Below are positions 23,758 through 34,599 of a DNA stretch of 43,734 nucleotides, one piece after another. Each line of letters opens with the position of its first letter. Position 1 is the stretch's first letter. The position numbers were made by a program, and so were the translations under genes. Under the pieces are notes generated by a model that ran no database searches, was not told the DNA's origin, and saw nothing but the letters and a program-made list of their open reading frames with translations. The DNA comes from Proteromonas lacertae. Lineage: Eukaryota; Sar; Bigyra; Opalinata; Proteromonadidae. Location of the stretch: contig NGBS01001200.1 in assembly GCA_002245135.1 (NCBI GenBank), positions 1 through 43,734 on the forward strand, in the 5' to 3' direction.

Positions 23758-25168
23758 ATGAGTTTATTGGGTACAGAGTGGGTGGAATCTGGTTTATCAG
23801 AGACATATATGGTATGAAATATTATTTTTAACTTCTAGTTGTGTGATATTAAAAATAATCATAACAATATATTAGTTTTAAGTATAAGATATAAAGACAC
23901 ATTTAAAGGAAGAATATTTAAAAGTAGTTAATTCCTATGATTTCAATCGAGAGAATTATCGAAGATTTGTTAATGCTATGCAAGTTGTGAACATGTCATG
24001 TAGAAATAATATAGTTCGTTGTAATGTATTCAAACAAATAGGTCATTATTTATTCATGGTTACTCCTGTATACCATATGTCTTTACTAGAGTTGAATTTG
24101 AATGAATATTTAAATGAATATGGATCATTTATGATATTACACAATATATGTACTGCAATACAAGAATTTCATTCTAATGATTTAATAATCGGAAATATCA
24201 AACCATCAAATATATTATTCAATAATCATAAAGAATATTGTATTTCCGATTATTGTAAATATTTATTAACTTATAGTAATGATACAAATTTATTATTTAC
24301 TGACATAAATGAAGTATCTTTTATAAGTCCTGAAATTTTAAAAAATGAAAATATATCATTAAAAAGTGATGTTTGGAGTTTCGGTTGTTTAATATATTAT
24401 ATAATATCAGGTGGAAAATTATGTTTTAGTGGAAACACAATCTATTATCGAATGAATAATATCATAAATAAAAATTATATAAAATTAAATCCATCAATTC
24501 CATTTAGTGAAATATTAGATGATTTCATATTTAAATTATTAGAAATGAATGTGAATAAAAGATATACAATTGATGAAGTGAAAAGAGAAATAAATAGATT
24601 GAATGAAACAATAATATTAAAAACAAATATAGGAAATAATAATAATAATAATAATAATAATGGAATATATTTCATTGAAAAGAATAAACATAAAGATTTG
24701 ATCATTTCAAATAATGGCAAACTGTTAAACCACAAAAGTGGAAATGGTTATTATCATTGTTATTTAAACAAAATATTAGATAACTGTACATGTAGAATTA
24801 AATTTAGATTAAGTGGTGAAGATAATATGTGTCATTTTTATATTGGAGCAACTACAAATGGTGATTTTACTGATGATTATTTATGTTATGATGAAAGTAG
24901 TTGTTGTGTATGGATAAGAAAAGAAGGAATGAAACTATCTGGCAAAAATGGAAAGAGAATGAATGAAGATATATTAGAAAGACAAAGGTATTTTGATGGT
25001 TTAATAATTGAGTTTATTTTTGAATTAAAAAGTAATAATAAAAAAATGTATATAAAATGTAATGATAATGAAATTTTGTTATTTGAATATTTGATAACTC
25101 CTTTATATCCTTTTGTTGTTGATGTTTTTGAAAATACAGTTGAAATTGTTGATTTTTATATTAATTAG
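23758..25168 (+). CDS. Degenerate protein kinase fused to a SPRY-like domain
   Basis: Exon one (MSLLGTEWVESGLSETYM) ends at a 27-base intron (23812-23838). A second intron (GTATAAG...AAGTAG, about 46 bases) before 'NSYDFNRENYRRF' keeps the frame; the other reading would need a +1 shift. The kinase-like part has 'DLIIGNIKPSNILF' where HRDLKPxN is expected, so the catalytic Asp is replaced by Asn; 'SDYCKYL' stands for DFG, 'SFISPEIL' for APE, and SDVWSFGCLIYY is intact. After an Asn run (about 24640-24660) comes a SPRY-like fold: 'FYIGATTNGDF', 'CCVWIRKEGMKLSGKNGK', 'IEFIFELKSNNKKMYIKCND', 'LITPLYPFVVDVFENTVEI'. The SPRY part resembles those of the NTPase copies. It is a likely pseudokinase; the partner is unknown. 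Confidence 0.75.
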
Positions 25169-25249
25169 ATGTATGGTTGTTCTTTTTTTAATGGTTTTTT
25201 ATTATATTAAAAAAAACAATTATTATAATACTTATAAATTCTATTCTAT

Positions 25250-26038
25250 TTATAAACGATAATTATGAGTTATAAACATGCTAACCATTCCATTTTTATA
25301 CCAAAAATCATATCTAGTCCAATTAGAAGGAACATTTTCATAAACCCATTTATATCTTTTTCTTTCAGCATTATCAATAATAATAATTCCATTTTCACAT
25401 TTTATCATCTTCATAGCTCTTAGAAAACAACCTGTTCTAGCTCTTCCATCTACACTTATAAAATCATAATTTCATATTAGGGATTAAAGCGCTAGTAACA
25501 TATGTTTTATAACAAACACTATTACCACTTCCTATATATTGCTTGTCATTATTACACACACTCATCTCATCATTGTTAATCCAAATTAATTTGGTCTTAT
25601 CATCTAATTTTCTTCTAACTATAATCTTTTTTACTTCATCAGACCATGATTTACTATTTTCTACAGAAACTAAACTCTTTAATCTATAACTTAACCAGTA
25701 GAGTGCTTGATCCACTACTCCATTCTAATCCTACATCATTAGGTGATAGAATATGGTCCAATATATATATTAATTCCCTTGCAATCCATGGTTCACAGTT
25801 ATTACCCATTGTTTCAATTCCATAATCTCGGTTACCACCTAATTGATCTGTTTTATTGCATAATTCAATTGACATTCTTTTATCCAAAGCCATTCTTTGA
25901 TATTTGCTTTTCAGCTGAGATATTGTTGTATCAAGGTTTTCAACATGCTTGGCAATCGTGATGTTAATGTTGCTCTGGTTAAATAGCAACACCACAATTA
26001 TCGCTGCTTAGGATTATACTGAGTATTACAAATAACAT
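25250..26038 (-). CDS. Membrane-anchored SAM methyltransferase-like protein
   Basis: A possible N-terminal anchor, MLFVILSIILSSDNCG, starts at 26038. It is followed by a coiled stalk (KHVENLDTTISQLKSKYQ) and a catalytic domain: 'CEPWIARELIYILDHIL', 'GLEWSSGSSTL', 'WLSYRLKSLVSVENSKSW' (glycine loop and acidic strand end of a Rossmann methyltransferase), 'FISVDGRARTGCFLRAMK' (VDGRAR motif) and 'GIIIIDNAERKRY'. This motif order occurs in small-molecule or glycan methyltransferases; substrate unknown. The frame moves to +1 near 25695-25701 and 25461-25475, possibly also near 25990. At the first two the family motif continues on both sides, and no intron fits. These may be sequence errors or frameshift sites. 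Confidence 0.65.
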
Positions 26039-26478
26039 TAAAATGAATAACGGATAGAATTGTTCTTGTAATGATGACTCAGCATGTCATTACGACTTTG
26101 CTCCTTATTTACTAAATGGTTAGCTGTTTTCTACTCGTAACATCAACACCTTTTTATAAAATATATATAACTATAAAAAATATTCAGATCTATTTATGTA
26201 CTGCAATTGTTGTTGAGATAATTTCTTATAGCGATGCTATTAATTAAAGTGGCTAGAATATTATAAGCGCAGTAATGGTGTGATAACTAAAGCATATAAA
26301 GGACACTTCAAAAATAATTTTGTAATTAACATAAACACATATCAAAGAATGTATATCATCAAAACTATGAAATAATAATATCACATTATTCTTATTGTTT
26401 GGTAAAGAAGATAAATAGGGAAATTTTACTCATATACCAACAATAACAACATTTTATAAGCAAAAAAACTATAATAAT
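26039..26478. other. Gene-free AT-rich interval
   Basis: The interval lies between the upstream end of the methyltransferase-like gene and the 3' end of the IFRD homologue. I see no open frame with protein-like composition, no tRNA-like cloverleaf and no repeat. It probably holds the methyltransferase promoter and the IFRD 3' region. Confidence 0.4.
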
Positions 26479-27812
26479 TTACTCATCTTCTAAAATTGCA
26501 TTATTAATTTTACTAACTTGATCACGAGCATTTCCTATTTTTTGATTTCTATTCTTCTTCTCTCTTTCATACATATCCATCTTTGCTTCCTAAAAAAATA
26601 AATACAATAATTTATGATTAATATACTTTCATTTGGTATTTCTTTTTTCCATACAATTTTTCCTGTTCTACAATGTCTGGTAAATCTAATAGTTCAGTAA
26701 CACAGGGATTATTCTATAAAAGAGATTAGAATTAATAAAATTAGATTTATATTATACATGTATATGATTTTGAATACCATGATTAAATATTTCCTTCAAA
26801 ATATTATATCGATTAATACTACTCCATCCTGTTAAAATCATTGTATTTCCTTTAATCTTTAATTTCATTTCAGGTTCTATTCCTTCATTCATAGTGGATT
26901 TTATATTATTTAAAGTAACACGATCTGCTTTTTTGGGATTCTTCATCGAATGAACAGCATCATCAAGCTCATCCAAGCCTTCTGACATATCTTTGTATTC
27001 ATTGGCAAATTTTTTGTTTATATTTGTATCATTTATTCTATTTAATTTCCATTCGTTTGATATAAAACAACTAAAACATTCATAGAGTGGTAATTTTATT
27101 TCATTGTTATTTTTGCTAATGTATCGAACTAAAGGCTTGTAAAATCTATAATAAATAATAGATAAAAAACAAACATATATATATACATACGTTTTGAAAA
27201 CATCTGATACTTCTTCTGAAGGACAAGAAGATAAAATTAATTCTAATGATTCTAAAGTCTTTATTATAGTAAGAGTTCCACTATAATCTTTATTAGTCAT
27301 TATGTATAACAATAAATCCAATAATTCTTTTACATCACTTTCTTCAGTATTACAGCAAAAAACAACATTTGAATAACAAAATATAGCTTCTGCGAGAATT
27401 TCATCATTTTCTAATTCACTTTTTATTATTCCTTGGAAAACTGTTTTACACTCTTTAACAGCATCTTCCCAGTCTGATCCTGAAGTATACATTAGACTAT
27501 TTAGACATTTACATGCTAAAAAGTAGTCACTACCTCTTTGTTTACGAATTACATTTAGTAGATTATCTAAAAATGTTGTGTAAATATCAGTAAGTAATCC
27601 ATCACAAAATTTGTAGGATAAGTACTTCAAAAGTGATTCTAGAGCTTTTTCTCTTATTGCTCGTCTATTTTTTAGAATAAAATATGAACATTATACCTCT
27701 TTTCACTTAACAAATCCAATTTTTCCATTATCATATCACTTGTTAGTTCAACAATTTCAGCTGATGTTGATGCTAACGAGGTTACACTCTCATCTGAGTC
27801 AGAATCAGACAT
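26479..27812 (-). CDS. Interferon-related developmental regulator (IFRD) homologue
   Basis: The ATG at 27812 starts an acidic Ser/Asp-rich N-terminus (MSDSDSDESVTSLASTSAE). Introns near 27663-27695, 27136-27181, 26707-26751 and 26592-26628 are GTA...TAG and join the exons in phase. The N-terminal helical repeat region reads 'KLDLLSEKRRAIREKALESL' and continues for about 290 residues. The C-terminal IFRD signature follows: 'LKIKGNTMILTGWSSINRYN', 'EIFNHGIQNHIHNNP', 'DLPDIVEQEKLYGKKKYQ', then a basic tail. IFRD proteins are helical transcription or ribosome-associated regulators conserved across eukaryotes. All hallmark segments are present. Confidence 0.85.
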
Positions 27813-27941
27813 TAATGATAAATTCTGAAATTCAAACTAGAGGCTTGGGTTAAACGAAAATTTTCGTTTATTTTCTTTCTTCAAAATTTCAACATATTCA
27901 ACACATTGAACATCGCATAAATTAAATTATAAATAATCAAA

Positions 27942-28265
27942 TTATTCATTACTCTCTACAACAGCATCAGGTTCATATATTGGTTGATATTTAGCTATAT
28001 ACTTTGAAATATCATTATTAGGTGTATCACCTTCAAAAGCAAGTAATTTTTTCATAGCCCAGTAATCTCTCTCATTTTTTATCTTCTCTGTTTCATTCTT
28101 TTCTTCTACTTTTGATTTATGCTTGAATTTATGTTTTGATCTACTCCTGGAACGAGATTTAGAGGGTGAAGACGATGATAAACTGTTACTACGGCTTCTA
28201 CTGATGGTGATGACGATGTTTATGGTGAGATTTATGTTTATGTGAATATTCTTTCTTTCTATCAT
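27942..28265 (-). CDS. RS-rich nuclear-type protein
   Basis: From about 28205 the frame codes an Arg/Ser-rich stretch (SRSRSNSLSSSSPSKSRSRS), a Lys/His stretch and a more ordered C-terminus, 'ERDYWAMKKLLAFEGDTP', then 'DISKYIAKYQPIYEP' and an acidic end. RS domains are typical of splicing-associated proteins. The 5' end is uncertain: the ATG at 28265 gives a strange Ile/Asn-rich leader, while the overlapping frame reads Lys/His-rich ('KEYSHKHKSHHKHRHHH'), which suits an RS protein better and would meet the RS frame by a +1 step near 28207. I do not recognise the exact family. Confidence 0.55.
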   Translation of the reverse strand: MIERKNIHININLTINIVITISRSRSNSLSSSSPSKSRSRSRSKHKFKHKSKVEEKNETEKIKNERDYWAMKKLLAFEGDTPNNDISKYIAKYQPIYEPDAVVESNE

Positions 28266-28321
28266 TTACTTCTTTTATCTATTATTCATAAATGATGAAT
28301 ATATGCTATACAAGTCTTTTA

Positions 28322-28579
28322 TTATGGACTTTCAGTTCTATAGATTTATAAAAATAGTAATCTATACACTTTTATTTCATTCTCTAAGTACTTTGAGTTT
28401 GGTTTCCATAAGCCTTTCTATAATAAAAATATCAAAACATACTCCTCTCACTGCTTCGATTAAACCATATTTATGTGCTCTTAAAGAACAGTTTTCAGCA
28501 TCTTTCAATAGCAACTACAGCATATATTATTAAAATATCATACTCTTCTTATATAATCCATCCCACGTCTCTCATCCAT
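28322..28579 (-). CDS. Very small gene, 57-residue protein with three micro-introns
   Basis: The ATG at 28579 gives MDERRGMDYIRR. A 29-base intron (GTATGATAT...GCTGTAG), a 25-base intron (GTATGTTTT...TTATAG) and one near 28338-28367 join four exons into a short basic protein with 'AENCSLRAHKYGLIEAVRGK' and 'GLWKPNSKYLENEIK', ending VTESP. Three separate in-phase GTA...TAG introns in so short a gene argue for real coding. No membrane span and no recognised family. It is divergent from the CTD-phosphatase-like gene, with about 165 bases between starts. Confidence 0.5.
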
Positions 28580-28745
28580 CTCTTTTAAAATTTAAATTCG
28601 TTTTTAATACTTTGGCTCGTCAAAGTCATATGATTCCCGCCATTACAAATTTTTTAAAATATTTATCTCATCAGTAATATTTCATTACTTCAGAAATTCA
28701 TTTGAATATACGTATATTATTTACATAAAATTTTAATATTTAAAG

Positions 28746-29906
28746 ATGCTTTCAACAAATTTAGCAGGTATTTATTTGTTTATTAATTTCTAGACCCACA
28801 ATCACCAATAGCTTCATGTAAACGAAGAAGTGACCGTATGCACACATCGATTATACTTTTATTTTAGAAATGTGCTTTAGTCCAACAACTAAAGTAGCTA
28901 CAAAATTGAAATACGATCTCCCTGAGTATTTATTATAAACACAGTTATTTTCATATATAGACCTACAGAAATAAAGAAAATCTCAGATCCACTCTCAATC
29001 TTTTCACCTTTACCTAAACTATCCCAATCTCAAACTCCAACAAACTCTCAGCCCTGCGAAAATGAAGAAGAAGATGATGATGATTTACTCAACAAAAATT
29101 TAGATGATTTTTTGGATGATTCTAGTAAAGAAGAAGAAGATGATGAAAATAAAGATAACACTGTACCTGACGCTCTTTTACATTACACATCTCCCAAACC
29201 GCCTTTATACAACTGTTTAGACTTTGACCCTTATATCTTCATTAAAAACTTACCTCCTTATGAAGTAGTTGTGAAACATAAATTACCAGTAGTTATACCT
29301 AAATTAGCAGTACAACATACCAAGGTTAATAGTAAACAAAATTCAAATAATACCGTAAATGACATTATTAAAGATCATACTCTAGTATTAGATTTAGATG
29401 AAACTCTGGTACATTGTTCAATAGAAAAAATAAAGAATTTCGATATGAAATTCAATGTAAATTACCATGATTTAGATTATGAAGTATATGTGAAGATGAG
29501 ACCTCATTTACAACCATTCATTGATACAGTAAGTAAATATTTTGAAGTAATTGTATTTACGGCTAGTCAAAAAGTATATGCTGAGAAATTCTTAAATTCA
29601 TTGGATCCTAAGAAGGAAAAAATCAAGTATAGGTTATATAGAGATAGCTGCATATGTGTAGATGGTAATTATATCAAAGATTTAAATGTTTTAGGAAGAG
29701 ATTTAAATAAATGTGTAATTATTGATAATTCACCTTATGCATTCGGCTATCAAGTGGATAATGGTATTCCAATTGAAAGTTGGTTTGATGATGAATCGGA
29801 TACTGAGTTGTTGAGGATTATTCCATTTTTGATTAATTTATCTAAATGTGATGATGTAAAAAAAGAAATAAGAAAAAGATATAAGTTGTATGAGTTAATT
29901 AAATAA
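28746..29906 (+). CDS. CTDSPL2/SCP-type HAD phosphatase
   Basis: Three micro-introns (26, 32 and 35 bases) join MLSTNLADPQSPIASCKRR... to a Ser/Pro-rich then acidic linker, followed by the catalytic domain. 'HTLVLDLDETLVHCSIE' carries the nucleophile and acid Asp pair (DxDxT). 'VYVKMRPHLQPFIDTVSKYF', 'VIVFTASQKVYAEKFLNSLD', 'YRLYRDSCICVDGNYIKDL' and 'VIIDNSPYAFGYQVDNGIPI' are the later FCP/SCP motifs. At about 356 residues the layout (long N-terminus, C-terminal domain, no BRCT) fits CTDSPL2 or yeast Psr1/Nem1 relatives better than FCP1. These enzymes remove phosphate from Ser in RNA polymerase II tails or in membrane and nuclear targets. All catalytic motifs are intact. Confidence 0.85.
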
Positions 29907-29934
29907 ATTATAAATTTAAAAATAATTATTTTTT

Positions 29935-30807
29935 TCAATACATTGATTTTTTACAGATTCTACCACTTCTTTGAGTTGAATTATTACTGCCAATATGTAA
30001 AGTAACTCCTTGACATTTTAAAGTCATTGTTATATTCTCTGTACATTTTATTCCTTTATAAGTAAAACCATAACGCCATTTTATTCTTCCAAAAGTATAT
30101 GCCATATCATTTTCTGAACCATAATGCTTTATTTGTGATATATATTTAATACTATAAACGGCTGGACCATTTGAATAATAATAGCCCCAAGGCGGATGAT
30201 TAACAACTTCAACTTTGTGAATTCCTAATTTTGTATATACAGTTATAGGATCACATTGCGATTCTTTATCTCGTTTCAATAAGATTCCTTTAACCTCATC
30301 TGTCTTACGAAGCACTAACGCTGCTTCTTCAACAAAATTTGGATAATATACTTTTCTTTCTATGCCATTTATAAATGGCCTGTCATCTTCGAGAAATAGT
30401 ACGAATTCACCATGCAAATAACTCCAAAATATTTCATATGGATAAGAAGTATCGGTTGGATTTAAGAAAAAAGTATTTTGAATTTTATAATCCTTAACAT
30501 AGTCTAATCTATCTGGAGTACCTGAGTCCATGAAATGAAATTCTAATTCTATATTTGGTTCATACTTTCTCATGTGATTAAAGAAGGATGAGATTGTTAT
30601 ATTTAGATATTCACTTCTGTCACATGCAAATAACACAGCCAATATTTTAATGGTATTTCTTTTGTCATTGATAGATTTCTTTTTGCTTTTAGTATTTCTT
30701 TCTTTCTTATTTCTGTGGAAAACATCTTCTTTATGTTGTTCAACATACCAACATACAAAGATTAAAGCTAATGAAATAGAAATAACCAAAATTATAGAAT
30801 ATAACAT
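29935..30807 (-). CDS. Type II membrane glycosyltransferase-like protein
   Basis: A single uninterrupted 290-codon frame has an N-terminal signal anchor (MLYSIILVISISLALIFVCW) and a basic stem (NKKERNTKSKKKSIND). The GT-A-like core follows: 'IKILAVLFACDRSEYLNITI', an 'HFMDSGTPD' strand, and 'GEFVLFLEDDRPF', where LEDD resembles the metal-binding DxD. Later 'NHPPWGYYYSNGPAVYS' and several Cys suggest a luminal Golgi enzyme. The exact family and sugar cannot be told from sequence. It is convergent with the phosphatase gene, 28 bases from its stop. Confidence 0.6.
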   Translation of the reverse strand: MLYSIILVISISLALIFVCWYVEQHKEDVFHRNKKERNTKSKKKSINDKRNTIKILAVLFACDRSEYLNITISSFFNHMRKYEPNIELEFHFMDSGTPDRLDYVKDYKIQNTFFLNPTDTSYPYEIFWSYLHGEFVLFLEDDRPFINGIERKVYYPNFVEEAALVLRKTDEVKGILLKRDKESQCDPITVYTKLGIHKVEVVNHPPWGYYYSNGPAVYSIKYISQIKHYGSENDMAYTFGRIKWRYGFTYKGIKCTENITMTLKCQGVTLHIGSNNSTQRSGRICKKSMY

Positions 30808-31094
30808 TTCAAAATTTTCGCACCAATTATTCTCTAAAATCTCAACAAAACAACAAACACAATACTTAATACATATATTTAAACATATAATTACATTATA
30901 CTATTTACATTTCATTATTACTATTCGATTTAGGCAATACAGTCACCATTACTAAAGAACTAATCTTTTGTTTTTTGCCACTACTTCTTGTTGATGAATT
31001 AAATGACTTAGAACATATACTCATTCTTGATATTTTTTTACTCTCTTTCATTGAATCTTTTTTCCAACTATTTTGCTTGCTATTATTGCTGCTA

Positions 31095-32076
31095 TTATTC
31101 CGATTTAAGAATTGATGTGAAGGGAATTGGTGATGGCCTTATATTCACCATATATCTTTTCTTTAATTCACATATTATCTGTTCACTCGAATAATCGTTT
31201 ATATTTGGATAATAATCTGAATAAAAAGGATGTGGATTTCCTTTTATCTTTCTACTGATATAATCAATACAATTTTCTCTTGGCAATTCATTTATACTAG
31301 TAATTGGTCGAATTAAAGAATCATAAAATGTTTTTCTTGAATATATTAAACTATAATTATCAAATCCAATTACATTATTTATGATTAATTGACTTACTGA
31401 TATTACTGTCTCACAACAAGTGGGATGTAAAGAGATATAAGTTCGAAACTCTTTTATTTTTATTCTCTTTTCAGCTGTTCTTTCAGCAGAGGTTAAAAAA
31501 TCAACTATTAACAGAGAATTCGATTCTCTTGTACTTAGTTTTATCAAAGAAATTATATACCTTGTTCATCACTTAAAGTCAAATTACTACTTATTCCTGA
31601 TATTGCAAATAGAATATTCAAAATATTACTTAGTGAAAATAATCCAAATATTAATATGAACAATAGATAGTCATTTATCTTTATTAAATTATCTAATGGT
31701 ATATACAAAATAAATTATATATATATACTACAATAACTAAAGTAATCACGAAAAATTGGAAGACTTTCTATATCAATCAAATCATTTATATCTTCGATTA
31801 AAATAAAATCAGTGAATGGCTTTTCATTCCATTTATTTAAGTATTTCATTTGAATAAGCGAAATTTCATAATTTGACACTATAATATCATAAATTATATT
31901 GCATATACAGTAATACACAGTAGCTATTTTTTTATTTATATCAGATAAAGGATATAGTAACTCACTCTTCTTTAATTTCTTACTTCTGCTAAGTGCATCT
32001 TGATATGACATAATCTATATAGGATTCAGTGAATTTAATTTTTTACCTCTTTGTTAAGATTCTCTGTTTCTGGCAT
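31095..32076 (-). CDS. Single-span membrane protein of unknown family
   Basis: The ATG at 32076 (MPETENLNKE) joins through a short intron to a helical segment (MSYQDALSRSKKLKKSELLY). Further introns at about 31695-31730 and 31510-31565 lead through a hydrophobic segment, 'YLLFILIFGLFSLSNILNIL', then 'VDFLTSAERTAEKRIKIKEF', 'HPTCCETVISVSQLIINNV' and 'YYPNINDYSSEQIICELKKR'. The stop is at 31095. In the +1 frame just before it, reading continues for about 60 more codons (Ser/Asn/Lys-rich, e.g. 'KESKKISRMSICSKSFNSST') to a stop at 30905, so the true end may be there. No family recognised. Confidence 0.55.
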
Positions 32077-32184
32077 TTTATTTCTTAATAATCTTATTTA
32101 TAGCCGTTTCATATAACCAAAATTAGAAAAAAAATAAAAAAATAATATACAACAAAAACATTTCATTAATTTAAATTACATTAT

Positions 32185-34400
32185 CTATAATTGCAAATCC
32201 ATTTCCTATATAAATACATCAAATATAATAATAGATAAATACAAAATCTTGAAATATTTGTGAAGGTTTTATATTCTTCTCCAGTCTCTTATATATTGCA
32301 GCTCTCAAATAATCAGGTAATTTTGACATATTATTACCTATTTCTAACAATTCTTTCGCATTGGAATACATATTACTTCTTACAAATGAATCAAAATCAT
32401 TTGTTTGCATCAAATGAAATATTTCATTTTGAGCTTCATCAAATATATCAATTGAAGGCTAAATAAATAAATAAATATATATATATATAATATAACAAAT
32501 ACATTATCATTTTTGTATAACATATCACTAATTCTTTTCTTTTGACTTGCAGAAACATTCACTTCATATTCTGATTCATCTGCAATATATTTTTTATATA
32601 TCATATTAGCTAAATTTCCTTCATGATCTTCATATCTATCTCTATAGATATTCACTATTACCCAAAACCTTAAATTTTCAGTACAAAGTCTTTTATCTAA
32701 GAATTCCTTGAAGAATATGAATGTAACAGGATGTTCGAGTATGGCTTGAAAGGAATGTTCATCTTCTGAAGAAATTTCTTTTTGGTTTTTGAATGAATTG
32801 ATACAATTTGGTATTACCATTAATAATATAATTACGAATTCAACTAGGGATATTGAAAAATGAAAGATTTTATCCATCAATATATAACCATTATAAGTTA
32901 AAGATATTCCTGTTATATAGATTCCAATGAATAACTCATAAATTGATAGAATAAATATCAAATAATAGTTCCAATCTTTCCACTTTCTGTTGTATAAGAT
33001 ATCATTACAAAATAAATATAATCCTATGATTATATAAAAGAATATTGTTATCATCAATGGAATTGAATAAAACTCTGAAACTGAACAAGTGTAATATTCT
33101 ATTTCATAACTTTCATGTACAATATATGATTTTTTTCTAAGTCTACTCCTACATAAGCAAATATAAATATTGGGTAAAAAAGAAAATAAACATTAAAGAA
33201 ATATAAATATACATAATATATATAAAAGAAGATATAATATCAACAATTAATGAAAATAACCATCTTAAAAAATAATAAAATAATGAGTGGTATTTCAATA
33301 ATTCTTGATTTCTTTGATCATTTGGATAATGAATTTGAAATAATGAACATTTATATGTTATTATAAAAATCAAAAAACTGGTTAATAACATCATATGACA
33401 TTTACTATATCAATATTAAAATGAAATTATAAATACGTTTTGTTTAAATTCAATGTAGATGTATATAATGTTAATGACAATATTACTAACGAACCAAATG
33501 TTATTATATATTCAATTATTACTTCTTTACTTCGATATTTCTTCTTCTTATAAAGAATACATATAGCTATATTGATTAATAAGATTATAAACATTATAAT
33601 TCCTGTTATTGTATAATATACAATGTCATATTGATAATCATCTATTTTATTATATTTATGGTTAATTATACAACAATTTATAATGTCTGTTTGATATAAG
33701 TTCTCATCGACATTACAGAGTTTTGGTTCTTTCCATATATATCTTATTTCCTTTTTATTATTTATACATTCACTTTCTTCACTTTTCATATTTTTTATTG
33801 AACATTTACATTCTTCATTTGACAGTATTTTTGTTTCATTTGTTGATATATTTATATTATAAATAAACCTTTTACCATCTGAATGACATGGACCATTCAT
33901 TATTATTGTATTATTTTCAGTTTCTTTTTCAGATTTTGTATGTTCGTTTGTTGATTTCATGAAATAGGGTTTAACTTTTACTCCAAAACTATTTGGTTTG
34001 AAAAATATTGATATAAATCTGTTACAGTCTTTTATACTCATTGATTTTTTACAGGAAACAATATATTTATTATCTAAGATAAGCTTATTTTCATAATTAT
34101 CGGTTAATTTCGAAGGAGCAAAGGATAATGAGTTTGATGTGATTACCATGTCGGAATATTCTGTATTAACATCATTATCACCATCATAAATATGAATATC
34201 ACTTGTTGAGAATAAACTAAACACTATAAACTAAAAATTATACTCATTCACATATTCCACTATTCTATTATCATTTTTTAATTCATTTAATGCACTTTTA
34301 ACCAATATAACGTTTAGCTATTGATATAGACAAAAAAAGATACACATCTAACGTATGATAACATTAGCAGTATAATAACATAAATTTTATATAATTCCAT
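32185..34400 (-). CDS. Seven-helix receptor with extracellular domain and cytoplasmic RGS domain
   Basis: The ATG at 34400 starts a signal peptide (MELYKIYVIILLMLSYVRC). A 26-base and a 27-base intron join it to a Cys-containing extracellular domain of about 260 residues. Seven hydrophobic helices follow, the first 'YTITGIIMFIILLINIAICI', the last 'FSISLVEFVIILLMVI'. The cytoplasmic part is an RGS domain: 'HSFQAILEHPVTFIFFKEFL', 'CTENLRFWVIVNIYRD', 'YIADESEYEVNVSASQKKRI', 'MQTNDFDSFVRSNMYS'. An intron near 32185-32240 adds the last few residues (EMDLQL). RGS domains speed GTP hydrolysis on G-alpha subunits; a receptor carrying its own RGS is known from plants and some protists and fungi. The ligand is unknown. 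Exon joins are in phase throughout. Confidence 0.85.
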
Positions 34401-34599
34401 TAATTCAAGCTGTCTTCTATCTTTTTAGAATATAATGAAAGAAGTTACAATGAATAACGATTATTGAAGTATCAAACCAATATTCAAGCCTATTTTCCTA
34501 AAACAAAGATAATATGATAATAACATTTTATATAAGGTTAGTTATTAATTACATAATTTATAATGCTTAATTATTACCTTCCTATGATGTTTTATTTAA

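Noticed and set aside
24640-24660. An intron across the Asn run in the kinase-SPRY gene
   Set aside because: The frame is open throughout and the run is a simple AAT repeat encoding a linker.
32009-32026. An 18-base match ('acataatctatataggat') to the edge of the palindrome at 42005-42022
   Set aside because: It is AT-rich and short, at an intron edge of a real gene, and has no inverted arm; chance is likely.
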